Positions 22,835-32,835 of a stretch of DNA of 64,000 nucleotides are shown here, piece after piece. A model generated the notes under the pieces. The model ran no database searches and was not told where the DNA came from. It was given only the letters and a program-made list of their open reading frames with translations. The DNA comes from Pseudomonas citronellolis. Its GTDB lineage: Bacteria > Pseudomonadota > Gammaproteobacteria > Pseudomonadales > Pseudomonadaceae. Position numbers and translations under genes: made by a program. Position 1 is the first letter of the stretch. The number at the start of each line of letters is the position of its first letter. The stretch covers positions 1 through 64,000 of the forward strand of contig NZ_FOLS01000018.1 in assembly GCF_900112375.1 (NCBI RefSeq), in the 5' to 3' direction.

Positions 22835-23166
22835 CGGTTGGCTCCTGACTGCTCGTGATGGCGGCGGAGCCTGTGGTTAACGCAAATCATTTTCATCTTC
22901 GCGGAAGTTACCGCATATGTCGGCAGGGGCCTCCAATCGCACCGCAGCCCCCGGCCCATGGGCGCTGGAACCCATCGAAGCAGTGTTTGAATTGCGGAGA
23001 TTTCCTACTCGGATATTCCTGCGTCCGAGTAAGGATTCCTCGGCCGCAGAGCAGGGGCGGGCGCTGCCGCCGATGCCACTCGCTGCGCTTGCCGATATGG
23101 CCGGCGACGGTTTACCGGTATCATAGGCCGCTATTCAGATTGGCCTTGCTGACGACGAGCGACTCC
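22835..23166. other. Divergent intergenic region pirA / cysM
   Basis: 332 bp without a credible gene. The only recognisable signal is the Fur-box candidate at 22881-22899 near pirA. The rest, up to cysM, contains no repeat or hairpin that I could assign. A frame from 22855 is open into cysM but the cysM start is at 23167. Confidence 0.7.
22881..22899 (-). promoter_or_regulatory. Probable Fur box upstream of pirA
   Basis: On the minus strand TGAAAAT-G-ATTTGCG matches the 7-1-7 Fur consensus TGATAAT-N-ATTATCA at 10 of 14 positions. Its place 47-65 bp before a siderophore receptor start fits iron repression. Confidence 0.6.
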
Positions 23167-24066
23167 ATGACCGTGCAGTACCCCACCATCGCCGAGTGCA
23201 TCGGCAATACTCCGCTGGTGCGCCTGCAGCGCCTGCCCGGGGAAACCTCCAACACCCTGCTGGTGAAACTCGAAGGCAACAACCCGGCCGGCTCCGTGAA
23301 GGACCGCCCGGCGCTGTCGATGATCACCCGCGCGGAACTGCGCGGCGACATCCGCCCCGGCGACACCCTGATCGAGGCCACCTCCGGCAACACCGGCATC
23401 GCCCTGGCCATGGCCGCGGCGATCAAGGGCTACCGCATGATCCTGATCATGCCGGACAACTCCACCGCCGAACGCAAGGCGGCCATGACCGCCTACGGCG
23501 CCGAGCTGATCCTGGTGAGCAAGGAGCAGGGCATGGAAGGCGCCCGCGACCTGGCCGACCAGATGCAGCGCGAAGGCAAGGGCAAGGTGCTGGACCAGTT
23601 CGCCAACGGCGACAACCCGGTGGCCCACTACCAGGGCACCGGTCCGGAGATCTGGCGCCAGACCAACGGCGAGATCACCCACTTCGTCAGCTCCATGGGC
23701 ACCACCGGCACCATCATGGGCGTGTCGCGCTACCTCAAGGAGCAGAACCCGGCGGTGCAGATCGTCGGCCTGCAGCCGATGGAAGGCTCGTCCATCCCCG
23801 GCATCCGCCGCTGGCCGCAGGAATACCTGCCGAAGATCTTCGACGCCAGCCGCGTCGACCGCGTGGTGGACATGCACCAGAGCGAGGCCGAAGACGTGAT
23901 GCGCCGCCTGGCCCGCGAGGAGGGCATCTTCTGCGGGGTGTCCTCCGGTGGCGCGGTGGCGGCCATGCTGCGCCTGTCCCGCGAGCTGGAGAACGCGGTG
24001 CTGGTGGCGATCATCTGCGACCGCGGCGACCGCTACCTGTCCTCCGGTATCTACGACCCCAGCTGA
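23167..24066 (+). CDS. cysM: Cysteine synthase B
   Basis: A 299-residue PLP enzyme making cysteine from O-acetylserine and sulfide (or S-sulfocysteine from thiosulfate). PLP lysine in [11 protein letters not shown] (about 42), substrate loop [16 protein letters not shown], phosphate-binding [16 protein letters not shown]. The sequence [14 protein letters not shown] and the charged residues after [17 protein letters not shown] are of CysM rather than CysK type. The next gene rlmD starts 1 bp after its stop, so both share a transcript. Confidence 0.95.
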   Translation: MTVQYPTIAECIGNTPLVRLQRLPGETSNTLLVKLEGNNPAGSVKDRPALSMITRAELRGDIRPGDTLIEATSGNTGIALAMAAAIKGYRMILIMPDNSTAERKAAMTAYGAELILVSKEQGMEGARDLADQMQREGKGKVLDQFANGDNPVAHYQGTGPEIWRQTNGEITHFVSSMGTTGTIMGVSRYLKEQNPAVQIVGLQPMEGSSIPGIRRWPQEYLPKIFDASRVDRVVDMHQSEAEDVMRRLAREEGIFCGVSSGGAVAAMLRLSRELENAVLVAIICDRGDRYLSSGIYDPS

Positions 24067-24067
24067 C

Positions 24068-25432
24068 ATGGCCAAGCAAAGAAGCGGGCTGCGTTTCCAG
24101 CCCAGCGGCGGCGCCCGCAACGCTGGCGTGCCGGTGGGCAAGAAGCAGCGCCTGCGCATCGAGCGCCTGGCCCACGACGGCCGCGGCATCGCACACCTGG
24201 AAGGGCGCACCTGGTTCGTCGCCGGCGCGCTGCCCGGGGAAGAGGTCGAGGCCCGCGTGCTGGCCGCGCGCAGCCAGGTGGTGGACGCCCGCGGCGAACG
24301 CATCCTGGCCGCCGCGCCGGAGCGCCGCGCCGCGCCCTGCACGGTGGCCGGCAAGTGCGGCGGCTGCACCCTGCAGCACCTGCCCCACGCCGAACAATTG
24401 GCGCTCAAGCAGCGCACCCTGGCCGAGCAGTTGCAGCGTTTCGGCGACATCGTCCCCGAAGCCTGGGCAGCGCCCCTGGCCGGCCCCGAATTCGGTTACC
24501 GCCGCCGGGCCCGCATCGCCGTGCGCTGGGATGCCAAGGCCGAGCGCCTGGAAGTGGGGTTCCGCGCCGCCGCCAGCCAGGCCATCGTCGCCTTCGACGA
24601 CTGCCTGGTGCTGGTGCCCGAACTGCAGGCGCTGGCCCGTGAGTTGCCGGTTCTGCTGCAGGGCTTCCAGCGGCCGCGGGCCATCGGCCACGTCGAGCTG
24701 TTCCATGGCACCGCCTGCGCCCTGCTGCTGCGCCACACCGAAGCTTTGCCCGCCGCCGACCTCGAACGCCTCCGGGCCTTCTGTTCGGCACGGGATGTGC
24801 AGCTGTGGCTGCAGGGCGACGGCGAACCGACGCCGGCCGACGGCGAAGGGCGCCTGGGCTACCGCCTGGACGCCTGGGACCTGACCCTGGCCTACCGGCC
24901 GGGGGACTTCGTCCAGGTCAACGCGCCGGTCAACGCGGCCATGGTCGCGCAGGCGCTGGACTGGTTGGCCCCCGCACCGGCGGAACGGGTGCTAGACCTG
25001 TTCTGTGGGCTGGGCAATTTCGCCCTGCCGCTGGCCCGAAGCGCCGCCTGCGTGGTGGGCGTGGAGGGCGTGCAAAGCATGGTCGCGCGCGCCGCGGCCA
25101 ACGCCCGGGCCAATGGCCTGGACAACGCCGTGTTCCACCAGGCCGACCTGGCGCAGCCGCTGTCCGCGGCGCGCTGGTTCGCCGGGGACGCGGCCCAGGG
25201 ATTTTCTGCCGTGCTGCTCGACCCGCCGCGTGACGGCGCGTTCGAGATGGCACGGGGCATGCGTGAACTGGGCGCCGAGCGGGTACTCTATGTGTCCTGC
25301 AATCCGGCGACCCTGGCGCGCGACGCCGGCGAACTGGCCCGTCAGGGCTATCGCCTGAAGCGTGCCGGAATCCTCGACATGTTCCCGCAGACGGCGCATG
25401 TGGAGGCGATGGCTTTGTTCGAGGCAGGTTAG
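24068..25432 (+). CDS. rlmD: 23S rRNA (uracil-1939-C5)-methyltransferase
   Basis: A 454-residue SAM-dependent RNA methyltransferase. TRAM domain (residues ~25-85), iron-sulfur cysteines [14 protein letters not shown] (and the preceding region), SAM-binding motif [27 protein letters not shown] and catalytic cysteine in [12 protein letters not shown]. All catalytic elements are intact. It is coupled to cysM and lies upstream of relA, an order kept in P. aeruginosa. Confidence 0.95.
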   Translation: MAKQRSGLRFQPSGGARNAGVPVGKKQRLRIERLAHDGRGIAHLEGRTWFVAGALPGEEVEARVLAARSQVVDARGERILAAAPERRAAPCTVAGKCGGCTLQHLPHAEQLALKQRTLAEQLQRFGDIVPEAWAAPLAGPEFGYRRRARIAVRWDAKAERLEVGFRAAASQAIVAFDDCLVLVPELQALARELPVLLQGFQRPRAIGHVELFHGTACALLLRHTEALPAADLERLRAFCSARDVQLWLQGDGEPTPADGEGRLGYRLDAWDLTLAYRPGDFVQVNAPVNAAMVAQALDWLAPAPAERVLDLFCGLGNFALPLARSAACVVGVEGVQSMVARAAANARANGLDNAVFHQADLAQPLSAARWFAGDAAQGFSAVLLDPPRDGAFEMARGMRELGAERVLYVSCNPATLARDAGELARQGYRLKRAGILDMFPQTAHVEAMALFEAG

Positions 25433-25522
25433 GACGACCTGCGCAATCCGACCGGCCCACGCCAGAAAGGCCGGCGCAGTCGAGCGGTGTGCCGCGGCGC
25501 ACCGTGGGGAAGGGTAGACAAG

Positions 25523-27781
25523 ATGGTACAGGTGAGAGCGCACCAGCCGGTCAACACCGACGGCAGCATCAACCTCGAGGCCTGGCTGGACCACGTCCAG
25601 ACCCTGGTCCCGGTGCTGGATCGCAAGGTCCTGCTGGAGGCCTGCGAGTTCGCCCGCGAGGCCGAGAACAAGGCCGTCAGCCAGGTGGATGCCGCCTGGG
25701 CCGATGGCACTTCGAGCTTCCAGACCGGCCTCGAGATCGCCGAGATCCTCGCCGACCTCAAGCTCGACCAGGAGTCGCTGGTGGCCGCGGTGATCTACCG
25801 TGGCGTCCGCGAGGGCAAGGTCAAGCTGGAGGAAGTGCAGCAGCGCTTCGGCCCGGTGGTGGCCAAGCTGATCGAGGGCGTGCTGCGCATGGCGGCGATC
25901 AGCGCCAGCCTCAACCCGCGGCAGTCCATGGTGCTCGGCACCCAGGCGCAGATCGAGAACCTGCGCAAGATGCTGGTGGCCATGGTCGACGACGTGCGCG
26001 TCGCGCTGATCAAGCTGGCCGAGCGCACCTGCGCCATCCGCGCGGTGAAGAACGCCGACGAGGAGAAGCGCATGCGTGTCGCCCGCGAGGTGTTCGACAT
26101 CTACGCGCCGCTGGCGCACCGCCTGGGCATCGGCCACATCAAATGGGAGCTGGAGGACCTGTCCTTCCGCTACCTGGAGCCCGACCAGTACAAGCAGATC
26201 GCCAAGCTGCTGCACGAGCGCCGCCTGGATCGCGAGCAGTACATCGCCACCGTGATGCAGCAGCTCAAGGACGCCCTGGCCGCCACCGGCATCAAGGCCG
26301 ACCTGTCCGGCCGCGCCAAGCACATCTATTCGATCTGGAGGAAGATGCAGCGCAAGGGCCTGGACTTCAGCCAGATCTACGACGTGCGCGCGGTGCGCGT
26401 GCTGGTCCCGGAGATGCGCGACTGCTACACCGCGCTGGGCATCGTGCACACCCTGTGGCGGCACATTCCCAAGGAATTCGACGACTACATCGCCAACCCC
26501 AAGGAGAACGGCTACCGCTCGCTGCACACCGCGGTGATCGGCCCCGAGGGCAAGGTACTGGAAGTGCAGATCCGCACCCACGCCATGCACGAGGAAGCCG
26601 AACTGGGCGTGTGCGCGCACTGGCGCTACAAGGGCACCGACGTCAAGTCCGGCTCCAACCACTACGAGGAGAAGATCTCCTGGCTGCGCCAGGTCCTGGA
26701 GTGGCACGAGGAACTGGGCGACATCGGCGGCCTGGCCGAGCAGCTGCGCGTGGACATCGAGCCGGACCGGGTGTACGTGTTCACCCCCGACGGCCACGCC
26801 ATCGACCTGCCCAAGGGCTCCACGCCGCTGGACTTCGCCTACCGCGTGCACACCGAGGTGGGCCACAACTGCCGCGGCGCCAAGATCAACGGGCGCATCG
26901 TGCCGCTGAACTACAGCCTGCAGACTGGCGAGCAGGTGGAGATCATCACCGGCAAGCACAGCGGCCCGAGCCGCGACTGGCTGAACCAGAACCTCGGCTA
27001 CGTCACCACCTCGCGGGCGCGGGCGAAGATCGTCCACTGGTTCAAGCTGCAGGCCCGCGACCAGAACGTCGCCGCCGGCAAGGCCATGCTCGAACGCGAA
27101 CTGGGGCGCCTGGCGCTGCCGCCGGTGGACTTCGAGAAGCTGGCCGAGAAGGCCAACTACAAGACTGGCGAGGACCTGTTCGCGGCCCTAGGCGCCGGCG
27201 ACCTGCGCCTGGCCCACGTGGTCAACTACGCCCAGGCGCTGGTGGAGCCGGAGCGCGGCAACGAGCAGCTCGAACTCATCCCACGCAAGCCCAGCCGCCT
27301 CGGCCACGGCAAGCGCGGCGACATCCAGATCCAGGGCGTGGGCAACCTGCTGACGCAGATGGCCGGCTGCTGCCAGCCACTGCCGGGCGACCCGATCGTC
27401 GGCTACATCACCCTCGGCCGCGGCGTCACCATCCACCGCCAGGATTGCGCCACCGTGCTGCAGCTGGCCGGCCGCGAGCCGGAGCGGATGATCCAGGTGA
27501 GCTGGGGCCCGGTCCCGGTGCAGACCTACCCGGTGGACATCGTCATCCGCGCCTACGACCGTTCCGGCCTGCTGCGCGACGTGTCCCAGGTGCTGCTCAA
27601 CGAGCGCATCAACGTGCTGGCGGTGAACACCCGCTCGGACAAGGACGACAACACCGCGACCATGCGCCTGACCATCGAGATCCCCGGCCTGGATTCCCTG
27701 GGCCGCCTGCTGGCGCGCATCTCGCAACTGCCCAACATCATCGAGGCGCGGCGCGACCGCGCGGGTGGCAAGGATGTATAA
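25523..27781 (+). CDS. relA: (p)ppGpp synthetase RelA
   Basis: A 752-residue long RSH protein that makes (p)ppGpp on stalled ribosomes. Order: degenerate HD region (~45-200, lacking the HD hydrolase pair), synthetase (~245-380, DVRAVRVLVPE and VLEVQIRTHAMHEEAELGVCAHW), TGS (~415-475, VYVFTPDGHAIDLPKGSTPLDFAY), zinc-finger region with GCCQPLPGD, and a C-terminal ACT domain (DIVIRAYDRSGLLRDV). ATG at 25523 with GGAAGGG upstream is preferred over an earlier GTG-type start. mazG overlaps its stop codon. Confidence 0.96.
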   Translation: MVQVRAHQPVNTDGSINLEAWLDHVQTLVPVLDRKVLLEACEFAREAENKAVSQVDAAWADGTSSFQTGLEIAEILADLKLDQESLVAAVIYRGVREGKVKLEEVQQRFGPVVAKLIEGVLRMAAISASLNPRQSMVLGTQAQIENLRKMLVAMVDDVRVALIKLAERTCAIRAVKNADEEKRMRVAREVFDIYAPLAHRLGIGHIKWELEDLSFRYLEPDQYKQIAKLLHERRLDREQYIATVMQQLKDALAATGIKADLSGRAKHIYSIWRKMQRKGLDFSQIYDVRAVRVLVPEMRDCYTALGIVHTLWRHIPKEFDDYIANPKENGYRSLHTAVIGPEGKVLEVQIRTHAMHEEAELGVCAHWRYKGTDVKSGSNHYEEKISWLRQVLEWHEELGDIGGLAEQLRVDIEPDRVYVFTPDGHAIDLPKGSTPLDFAYRVHTEVGHNCRGAKINGRIVPLNYSLQTGEQVEIITGKHSGPSRDWLNQNLGYVTTSRARAKIVHWFKLQARDQNVAAGKAMLERELGRLALPPVDFEKLAEKANYKTGEDLFAALGAGDLRLAHVVNYAQALVEPERGNEQLELIPRKPSRLGHGKRGDIQIQGVGNLLTQMAGCCQPLPGDPIVGYITLGRGVTIHRQDCATVLQLAGREPERMIQVSWGPVPVQTYPVDIVIRAYDRSGLLRDVSQVLLNERINVLAVNTRSDKDDNTATMRLTIEIPGLDSLGRLLARISQLPNIIEARRDRAGGKDV

Positions 27782-28607
27782 GCTCGACGACCTGCTGTAC
27801 CTCATGGCGCGCCTGCGCGACCCGCAGCACGGCTGCCCCTGGGACCTCAAGCAGGACTACGCGAGCATCGCCCCCTACACCATCGAGGAGGCCTACGAGG
27901 TCGCCGACGCCATCGAGCGCGGCGACTTCGAGCACCTGCGCGAGGAGGCCGGCGACCTGTTGTTCCAGGTGGTCTACTACGCCCAACTGGCCCGCGAGGA
28001 GCAGCGTTTCGACTTCGACGCGGTGGTCCACGGCATCACCGCCAAGCTGGTCCGCCGCCATCCCCATGTGTTCCCCGACGGCGACCTGTACGGCGAACCC
28101 GACGCGGCGAAGCTGGCGGAAGCGGCGGTGAAGCAGCGCTGGGAAGAACTCAAGGCCGAGGAACGCGCGGCCAAGGCCGCCGAGCCGGTGCAACTGTCGC
28201 TGCTGGACGACGTGCCGGTGGCGCTGCCGGCCCTCAGCCGCGCGGCCAAGCTGCAGAAGCGCGCGGCCCAGGTCGGCTTCGACTGGCCGGAAGCCCTGCC
28301 GGTGGTGGACAAGCTGCGCGAAGAGCTGGACGAAGTGCTGGAAGCCATGGCCGACGGCGATGCCGAAGCCCAGGCCGAAGAGATCGGCGACCTGCTGTTC
28401 GTGGTGGTCAACCTGGCCCGGCACCTGAAGGTCGACCCGGAAACCGCACTGCGTGCGGCCAACGGCAAGTTTGAAAGGCGCTTCCGCTACATCGAGACCA
28501 CCCTGCGCGACCAGGGCCGCAAGGCCGAGGAGTGCGGCCTGGAAGAGCTGGACGCGCTGTGGGGCGAGGCCAAGCGGGAGGAGAAGAACCCGCTGGGGTG
28601 TGGTTAG
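27774..28607 (+). CDS. mazG: Nucleoside triphosphate pyrophosphohydrolase MazG
   Basis: A 277-residue house-cleaning NTP pyrophosphohydrolase with two MazG domains. Metal-binding ExxE...ExxD patterns occur in EEAYEVADAI/EEAGDLLFQVV and again in EELDEVLEAM/EEIGDLLFVVVNLA. The start ATG lies within the last codons of relA, so the two are translationally coupled; this arrangement is common, and MazG lowers (p)ppGpp in E. coli. A terminator follows 17 bp after the stop. Confidence 0.95.
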   Translation: MYKLDDLLYLMARLRDPQHGCPWDLKQDYASIAPYTIEEAYEVADAIERGDFEHLREEAGDLLFQVVYYAQLAREEQRFDFDAVVHGITAKLVRRHPHVFPDGDLYGEPDAAKLAEAAVKQRWEELKAEERAAKAAEPVQLSLLDDVPVALPALSRAAKLQKRAAQVGFDWPEALPVVDKLREELDEVLEAMADGDAEAQAEEIGDLLFVVVNLARHLKVDPETALRAANGKFERRFRYIETTLRDQGRKAEECGLEELDALWGEAKREEKNPLGCG

Positions 28608-28623
28608 TTTCGCCGGAGTTACG

Positions 28624-28651
28624 AAAAAAGCCCCGCAGTGCGGGGCTTTTT
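28624..28651 (+). terminator. Terminator after relA-mazG
   Basis: AAGCCCCGCA and TGCGGGGCTT pair across a very short loop, with A6 before and T5 after; it can act in both directions. Confidence 0.9.
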
Positions 28652-28666
28652 CATGGGCTGGCTCTT

Positions 28667-28697
28667 TGTAGGAGCGAGCAAGCTCGCTCCTACGAAA
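28667..28697. repeat. REP-like palindrome
   Basis: GTAGGAGCGAGCAAG is followed directly by CTTGCTCGCTCCTAC-type sequence (AAGCTCGCTCCTACG), a near-perfect inverted repeat. The same unit recurs at about 13640, 35038, 35087 and 59706. Confidence 0.8.
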
Positions 28698-28703
28698 AGC
28701 GCA

Positions 28704-29636
28704 TCACCCAAACATCCAGCGAATCAGCAGCACCAGCACCAGCACCGCCAACACCGGCCGACCAATACGATAGGCCTTGGGATAGCGCCGCTTGAACTTC
28801 TTCACCTGCCCACCTACTCCGTTGCCGATACGAATCAGCACCGAGTAGGCCTGGTTGATCCCGCCGACGCGCTCGCCCTCGACGTTCTGCGGCGCGGTGG
28901 CGCGGCCGAGGAAGGCGCTGACGCGGCGGTTGATGCGCGTTAGCAGCGGCGACTTGAGCGGACGCTCGACGTCGCAGAAGAGGATCAGGCGCGATTCGTC
29001 CGTCTCGTTCTTCACCCAGTGCACGAAGGTCTCGTCGAACATCACGTCCTCGCCGTCGCGCCAGGCGTAGGGCTGGCCGTCGACGAAGATGCGACAACTG
29101 TCCGAGTTCGGCGTGGCCAGGCCCAGGTGGTAGCGCAGGGAGCCGGCATAGGGGTCGCGGTGCTTGTTCAGGTGGCTGTTCGGCGGCAGGCGGGTGAACA
29201 TCGCGCCCTTGACGTTGGGGATGCTGCTGACCAGCTCCACGGTCTTCGGGCACAGGCGCTGCGCGGAGGGCAGGGGACCGTCGTACCAGGTCAGGTAGAA
29301 ACGCGTCCAGCCCTTCTTGAAGAAGGAGCCGAAGCCCGCCTCGTTGTTGTTCAGGGCATCGCGGATGTAGCCCTCGTCGAACAGCTGCTCGGCTTCCTCG
29401 CGGATCATCTGCCAGTTGTCGCGCAGCTTGTCGAGTTCCGGGAAGCGCTCACGGTCCAGGTAGGGCTTGGACGGTACGCTGGAGTTCAGGTACATCAGCG
29501 AGTTGTACGGAGCGAACCAGGCCGAGTGGTTGACCACCTGGCGCAGGAACGGCAGGCGTACCTTGCCGCGCAGGTGCACGTAGAGAATGGCGATGAGGAA
29601 GATGGCGAGGATCGCGAGGACGAGGAGCTTGATCAT
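28704..29636 (-). CDS. lpxO: Lipid A hydroxylase LpxO (aspartyl/asparaginyl beta-hydroxylase family)
   Basis: A 310-residue Fe(II)/2-oxoglutarate dioxygenase that adds a 2-hydroxyl to lipid A acyl chains. N-terminal membrane anchor MIKLLVLAILAIFLIAILYV; iron ligands in LNKHRDPYAG (HxD) and ETFVHWVKNET; 2-oxoglutarate arginine in DESRLILFCDVERP; a C-terminal hydrophobic helix (VLAVLVLVLLIRWMF). P. aeruginosa has a homologue at this locus (PA0936, lpxO2). Single gene, opposite to mazG. Confidence 0.92.
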   Translation of the reverse strand: MIKLLVLAILAIFLIAILYVHLRGKVRLPFLRQVVNHSAWFAPYNSLMYLNSSVPSKPYLDRERFPELDKLRDNWQMIREEAEQLFDEGYIRDALNNNEAGFGSFFKKGWTRFYLTWYDGPLPSAQRLCPKTVELVSSIPNVKGAMFTRLPPNSHLNKHRDPYAGSLRYHLGLATPNSDSCRIFVDGQPYAWRDGEDVMFDETFVHWVKNETDESRLILFCDVERPLKSPLLTRINRRVSAFLGRATAPQNVEGERVGGINQAYSVLIRIGNGVGGQVKKFKRRYPKAYRIGRPVLAVLVLVLLIRWMFG

Positions 29637-29799
29637 GGGATGGCGAGTCCGCCCTGTTTGGCTGAAAAACGGCCGGCCACTTGCGCAACGCCGACACAGG
29701 CCCGAGGATTATACCCTCAGCGCGCGTCGCCGCTGAATTTTCCGCCACGTCAGAATTGTCCTGCGTCATATTCGCAGGCTGTCGGAGAGTCGTTAGCCA

Positions 29800-30339
29800 A
29801 TGAGCATGTCATTGCGTGACCAGCTGCTGAAAGCCGGGCTGGTCAACGAAAAGCAGGCCAAGCAGGCCAGCAAGCAGAAGCAGAAACAGCAGCGCCTGGA
29901 GCACAAGGGCCAGGCCGAGAAGGACGACAGCCAGCGCCAGGCCGCGTTGCAGGCCCAGGCCGAGAAGCAGGCCCGAGACCAGGAGCTGAACCGCCAGCAG
30001 CAGGAGAAATCCGAGAAGAAGGCCCGCGCCGCGCAGATCAAGCAACTGATCGAAGGCACCCGCCTGCCCAGGATGGAGGGCGACGACTACTACAACTTCG
30101 TCGACGCCAAGAAGGTCAAGCGCATCGCGGTGAACGCCCTGATCCGCGACAAGCTCAGCCGCGGCAGCCTGGCCATCGTCAGCTACGACGGGCGCTACGA
30201 GATAGTCCCGCGCGATGCCGCGCTGCGCATCCAGGAGCGCGACGAGCGCCGCGTGGTGCTGCTCAACGAGCCCAGCGGCGAGCCGGATGATGATGATCCG
30301 TACAAGGACTACGTGGTGCCCGACGACCTCATGTGGTGA
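29800..30339 (+). CDS. DUF2058 family protein (YaiL-like)
   Basis: A 179-residue cytosolic protein. Residues 1-~85 are highly charged (MSLRDQLLKAGLVNEKQAKQ, then Lys/Gln/Glu-rich coiled coil); residues ~90-179 form a compact domain with DDYYNFVDAKKVKRI and YEIVPRDAALRI, ending DPYKDYVVPDDLMW. This matches DUF2058/YaiL, sometimes called nucleoprotein/polynucleotide-associated enzyme. Function is not established. ATG at 29806 is an equally possible start. Its terminator is shared with the convergent DUF3108 gene. Confidence 0.88.
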   Translation: MSMSLRDQLLKAGLVNEKQAKQASKQKQKQQRLEHKGQAEKDDSQRQAALQAQAEKQARDQELNRQQQEKSEKKARAAQIKQLIEGTRLPRMEGDDYYNFVDAKKVKRIAVNALIRDKLSRGSLAIVSYDGRYEIVPRDAALRIQERDERRVVLLNEPSGEPDDDDPYKDYVVPDDLMW

Positions 30340-30353
30340 CACTTGCGGAAACG

Positions 30354-30382
30354 AAAAAGCCGGGCAAATGCCCGGCTTTTTT
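30354..30382. terminator. Bidirectional terminator between convergent genes
   Basis: AAGCCGGGCA and TGCCCGGCTT pair around AA, with A5 before and T6 after. It serves the DUF2058 gene on the plus strand and the DUF3108 gene on the minus strand. Confidence 0.9.
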
Positions 30383-30396
30383 CATCCTGCCCGAGG

Positions 30397-31113
30397 TTAC
30401 GAGCCCTTGACCTGCTTGCCGTCGACGGTGCCGGCCTTGAGCATGATCTGGTACTCCTTGCCGTCGGTCTCCTGCTGGTACAGGCGCACGAGCAGGTAGT
30501 CCCAGTCCTTGGCGAACCAGAGGACGGTCTTGCGGTTGCTCTTGGTCGGGTCGCGCACGCGCTCGACCTTGATGGCGTCGATCTGGCCGGCCTGGGTGGC
30601 GACCTTCTCCTCGCCGAGCACGCGGAAGTCGTAGGTATCGGTGTCGGTACCCTCGATCACCTGGTAGCTCATGCTTTTCTTGCCGACGGCGACGTCGTGC
30701 TGCAGCACCAACTGGTAGGTGGACTTGTCGAGCTGGCCGCGGTTCAGCGGCAGGTGCACGGCGTCGCCGCGGTCGCTGCCGGTGACCTGTTTCTGCGCCC
30801 AGTTGAACTGCAGGTCGGTGGACTTGTTCTTGCCCAGGCCCTCGCGGGCCCAGTGGTAGGTCTGCGGCAGGTAGGTGTCGCCTTCGACCTTGAAGGAACT
30901 GCTCTCCTTCAGGCTGGCGAGCAGCATGGAGGCCTGGAAGTCGAGTTCCCAGTTGCCGCCGTCGCCTTGCTTGAGGCTGCGGGACGCGGTCCCGCTCAGC
31001 GGCATCTGCTTCCAGTCCGCGGTGTAGCTGGCCTCGAACGGCTTGATCTGGAACGAGGCGGCATACGCCGGCAACGTCAGCAGGGCCATCAGGAACAGCA
31101 GGACTCTACGCAT
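30397..31113 (-). CDS. DUF3108 periplasmic protein
   Basis: A 238-residue exported protein with signal peptide MRRVLLFLMALLTLPAYAASF and a beta-rich body (FEASYTADWKQMPLSGTASRSL ... GTDTDTYDFRVLGEEKV). This is the DUF3108 family, whose function is unknown. It starts 10 bp after the stop of purN and is probably the third gene of purM-purN-DUF3108, an order also found in P. aeruginosa. The longer frame upstream lies inside purN and is not used. Confidence 0.87.
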   Translation of the reverse strand: MRRVLLFLMALLTLPAYAASFQIKPFEASYTADWKQMPLSGTASRSLKQGDGGNWELDFQASMLLASLKESSSFKVEGDTYLPQTYHWAREGLGKNKSTDLQFNWAQKQVTGSDRGDAVHLPLNRGQLDKSTYQLVLQHDVAVGKKSMSYQVIEGTDTDTYDFRVLGEEKVATQAGQIDAIKVERVRDPTKSNRKTVLWFAKDWDYLLVRLYQQETDGKEYQIMLKAGTVDGKQVKGS

Positions 31114-31123
31114 CGCGAATCTC

Positions 31124-31774
31124 CTAGGTTCGGAACGGGTAGCCGGTGGCCGGCAACGCCTGGCCATCCAGCATGGCGCCTCGCTCGCCCAGGCGCAAAC
31201 GGCCTTCGGCGAACCAGCGCATGGCCAGCGGGTAGATCAGGTGCTCCTGCGCGTGCACCCGCGCAGCGAGCGTCTCCGGCGTGTCTTGCGACTCTACCGG
31301 GATTGCCGCCTGTACGACCAGAGGGCCGCCATCGAGTTCCTCGGTGACGAAATGCACCGAGCAGCCGTGCTCGGCGTCACCGGCCTCCAGCGCCCGCTGG
31401 TGGGTGTGCAGGCCCTTGTACTTGGGCAACAGCGAGGGGTGGATGTTCAGCAGGCGGCCGTGGTAGTGGCGCACGAAAGCCGAACTGAGGATGCGCATGA
31501 AACCGGCCAGGACCACCAGGTCCGCGGCGTGGGCGTCGATGCGGCGGATCAGCTCGGCGTCGAAGGCTTCGCGGTCGGCGAAGCCCTTGTGGTCCAGGAC
31601 CTCGGTGGCGATGCCGGCGGCGGCGGCGCGCTGCAGGCCATAGGCGTCCGCGCGGTTGGAAATCACCGCGCGGATGGTTGCCGGCGTGGCGCCGTCGGCC
31701 AGGCTGTCGATCAGTGCTTGCAGATTGCTGCCGGAGCCGGAAATCAGCACCACGACATTGCAAGGATGGGACAT
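31124..31774 (-). CDS. purN: Phosphoribosylglycinamide formyltransferase PurN
   Basis: A 216-residue formyl-THF dependent GAR transformylase, step 3 of purine synthesis. N-terminal NVVVLISGSGSNLQALID binds the ribose phosphate; catalytic residues lie in LLNIHPSLLPKYKGLHTH (Asn/His) and EELDGGPLVVQAAIPV (Asp). Start codon overlaps the purM stop (ATGA), showing coupling. Confidence 0.96.
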   Translation of the reverse strand: MSHPCNVVVLISGSGSNLQALIDSLADGATPATIRAVISNRADAYGLQRAAAAGIATEVLDHKGFADREAFDAELIRRIDAHAADLVVLAGFMRILSSAFVRHYHGRLLNIHPSLLPKYKGLHTHQRALEAGDAEHGCSVHFVTEELDGGPLVVQAAIPVESQDTPETLAARVHAQEHLIYPLAMRWFAEGRLRLGERGAMLDGQALPATGYPFRT

Positions 31775-32835
31775 CAGTGGCCTTTCAGGTTGTTCAGCAC
31801 CACGCGTTCGGCGTCTGCAGCGCAGGCGTCGATGCGGCCGATGACCCAGGGCTGCTCGCCGGAAGCGCGCAGGGAGGCGAGGGTGGCCTCGACCTGGTCC
31901 TGGGCGACGCAGATGACCATGCCCACGCCGCAGTTCAGCACGCGGTGCATCTCATGCTCGTCGACGTTGCCCTTCTCCTGCAGCCAGTCGAATACCGCCG
32001 GGCGCTGCCAGCTGGCCACATCGATGACCGCCTGGGCGTTGTCCGGCAGCACGCGCGGAATGTTGTCCAGCAGGCCGCCGCCGGTGATGTGGGCCATGGC
32101 CTTGACCGCGCCGGTCTGCTTGATCAGTTGCAGCAGCGGCTTGACGTAGATGCGCGTCGGCGCCATCAGCAGGTCGGCCAGGGGCTTGCCGTCGAGCTGG
32201 GTGGCCTCGATGTCGGCGCCGGAGACTTCGATGATCTTGCGGATCAGCGAATAGCCGTTGGAGTGCGGGCCGGAGGAGGGCAGGGCAATCAGCGCGTCGC
32301 CGGCGACCACCTTCGAGCCGTCGATGATCTCGGCCTTTTCCACCACGCCGACGCAGAAGCCGGCCAGGTCGTAGTCCTCGCCCTCGTACATGCCGGGCAT
32401 CTCGGCGGTTTCACCGCCGACCAGCGAGCAGCCGGCCAGTTCGCAACCGGCGCCGATGCCGGTCACCACGGTGGCGGCGACGTCGACGTTGAGCTTGCCG
32501 GTGGCGTAGTAGTCGAGGAAGAACAGCGGCTCGGCGCCGCAGACCACCAGGTCGTTGACGCACATGGCGACCAGGTCCTGGCCGATGCTGTCGTGCTTGT
32601 TCAGGTTCAGCGCCAGGCGCAGCTTGGTGCCGACGCCGTCGGTGCCGGAAACCAGCACCGGCTGCTTGTAGCCGGCCGGGATCTCGCAGAGCGCGCCGAA
32701 GCCGCCCAGGCCGCCCATGACTTCAGGACGCGCGGTGCGCTTGGCGACGCCTTTGATGCGTTCGACGAGGGCTTCGCCGGCGTCGATGTCCACACCGGCG
32801 TCCTTGTAGCTCAACGAGGGTTGCTTGCTGCTCAT
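31774..32835 (-). CDS. purM: Phosphoribosylformylglycinamidine cyclo-ligase PurM
   Basis: A 353-residue AIR synthetase of purine biosynthesis (step 5), usual length. Family sequences [60 protein letters not shown] and [16 protein letters not shown] are intact. First gene of the minus-strand purM-purN-DUF3108 operon, divergent from the DUF2066 gene with 215 bp between. Confidence 0.97.
   Translation of the reverse strand: MSSKQPSLSYKDAGVDIDAGEALVERIKGVAKRTARPEVMGGLGGFGALCEIPAGYKQPVLVSGTDGVGTKLRLALNLNKHDSIGQDLVAMCVNDLVVCGAEPLFFLDYYATGKLNVDVAATVVTGIGAGCELAGCSLVGGETAEMPGMYEGEDYDLAGFCVGVVEKAEIIDGSKVVAGDALIALPSSGPHSNGYSLIRKIIEVSGADIEATQLDGKPLADLLMAPTRIYVKPLLQLIKQTGAVKAMAHITGGGLLDNIPRVLPDNAQAVIDVASWQRPAVFDWLQEKGNVDEHEMHRVLNCGVGMVICVAQDQVEATLASLRASGEQPWVIGRIDACAADAERVVLNNLKGH

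Noticed and set aside
20687-22858. 723-codon open frame opposite pirA
   Set aside because: Antisense shadow of the receptor gene, without signal peptide or recognised fold.
22855-23166. Extension of cysM by 104 codons
   Set aside because: The extension covers the pirA Fur site and has no similarity to the family; CysM normally starts at MTVQYPTI.
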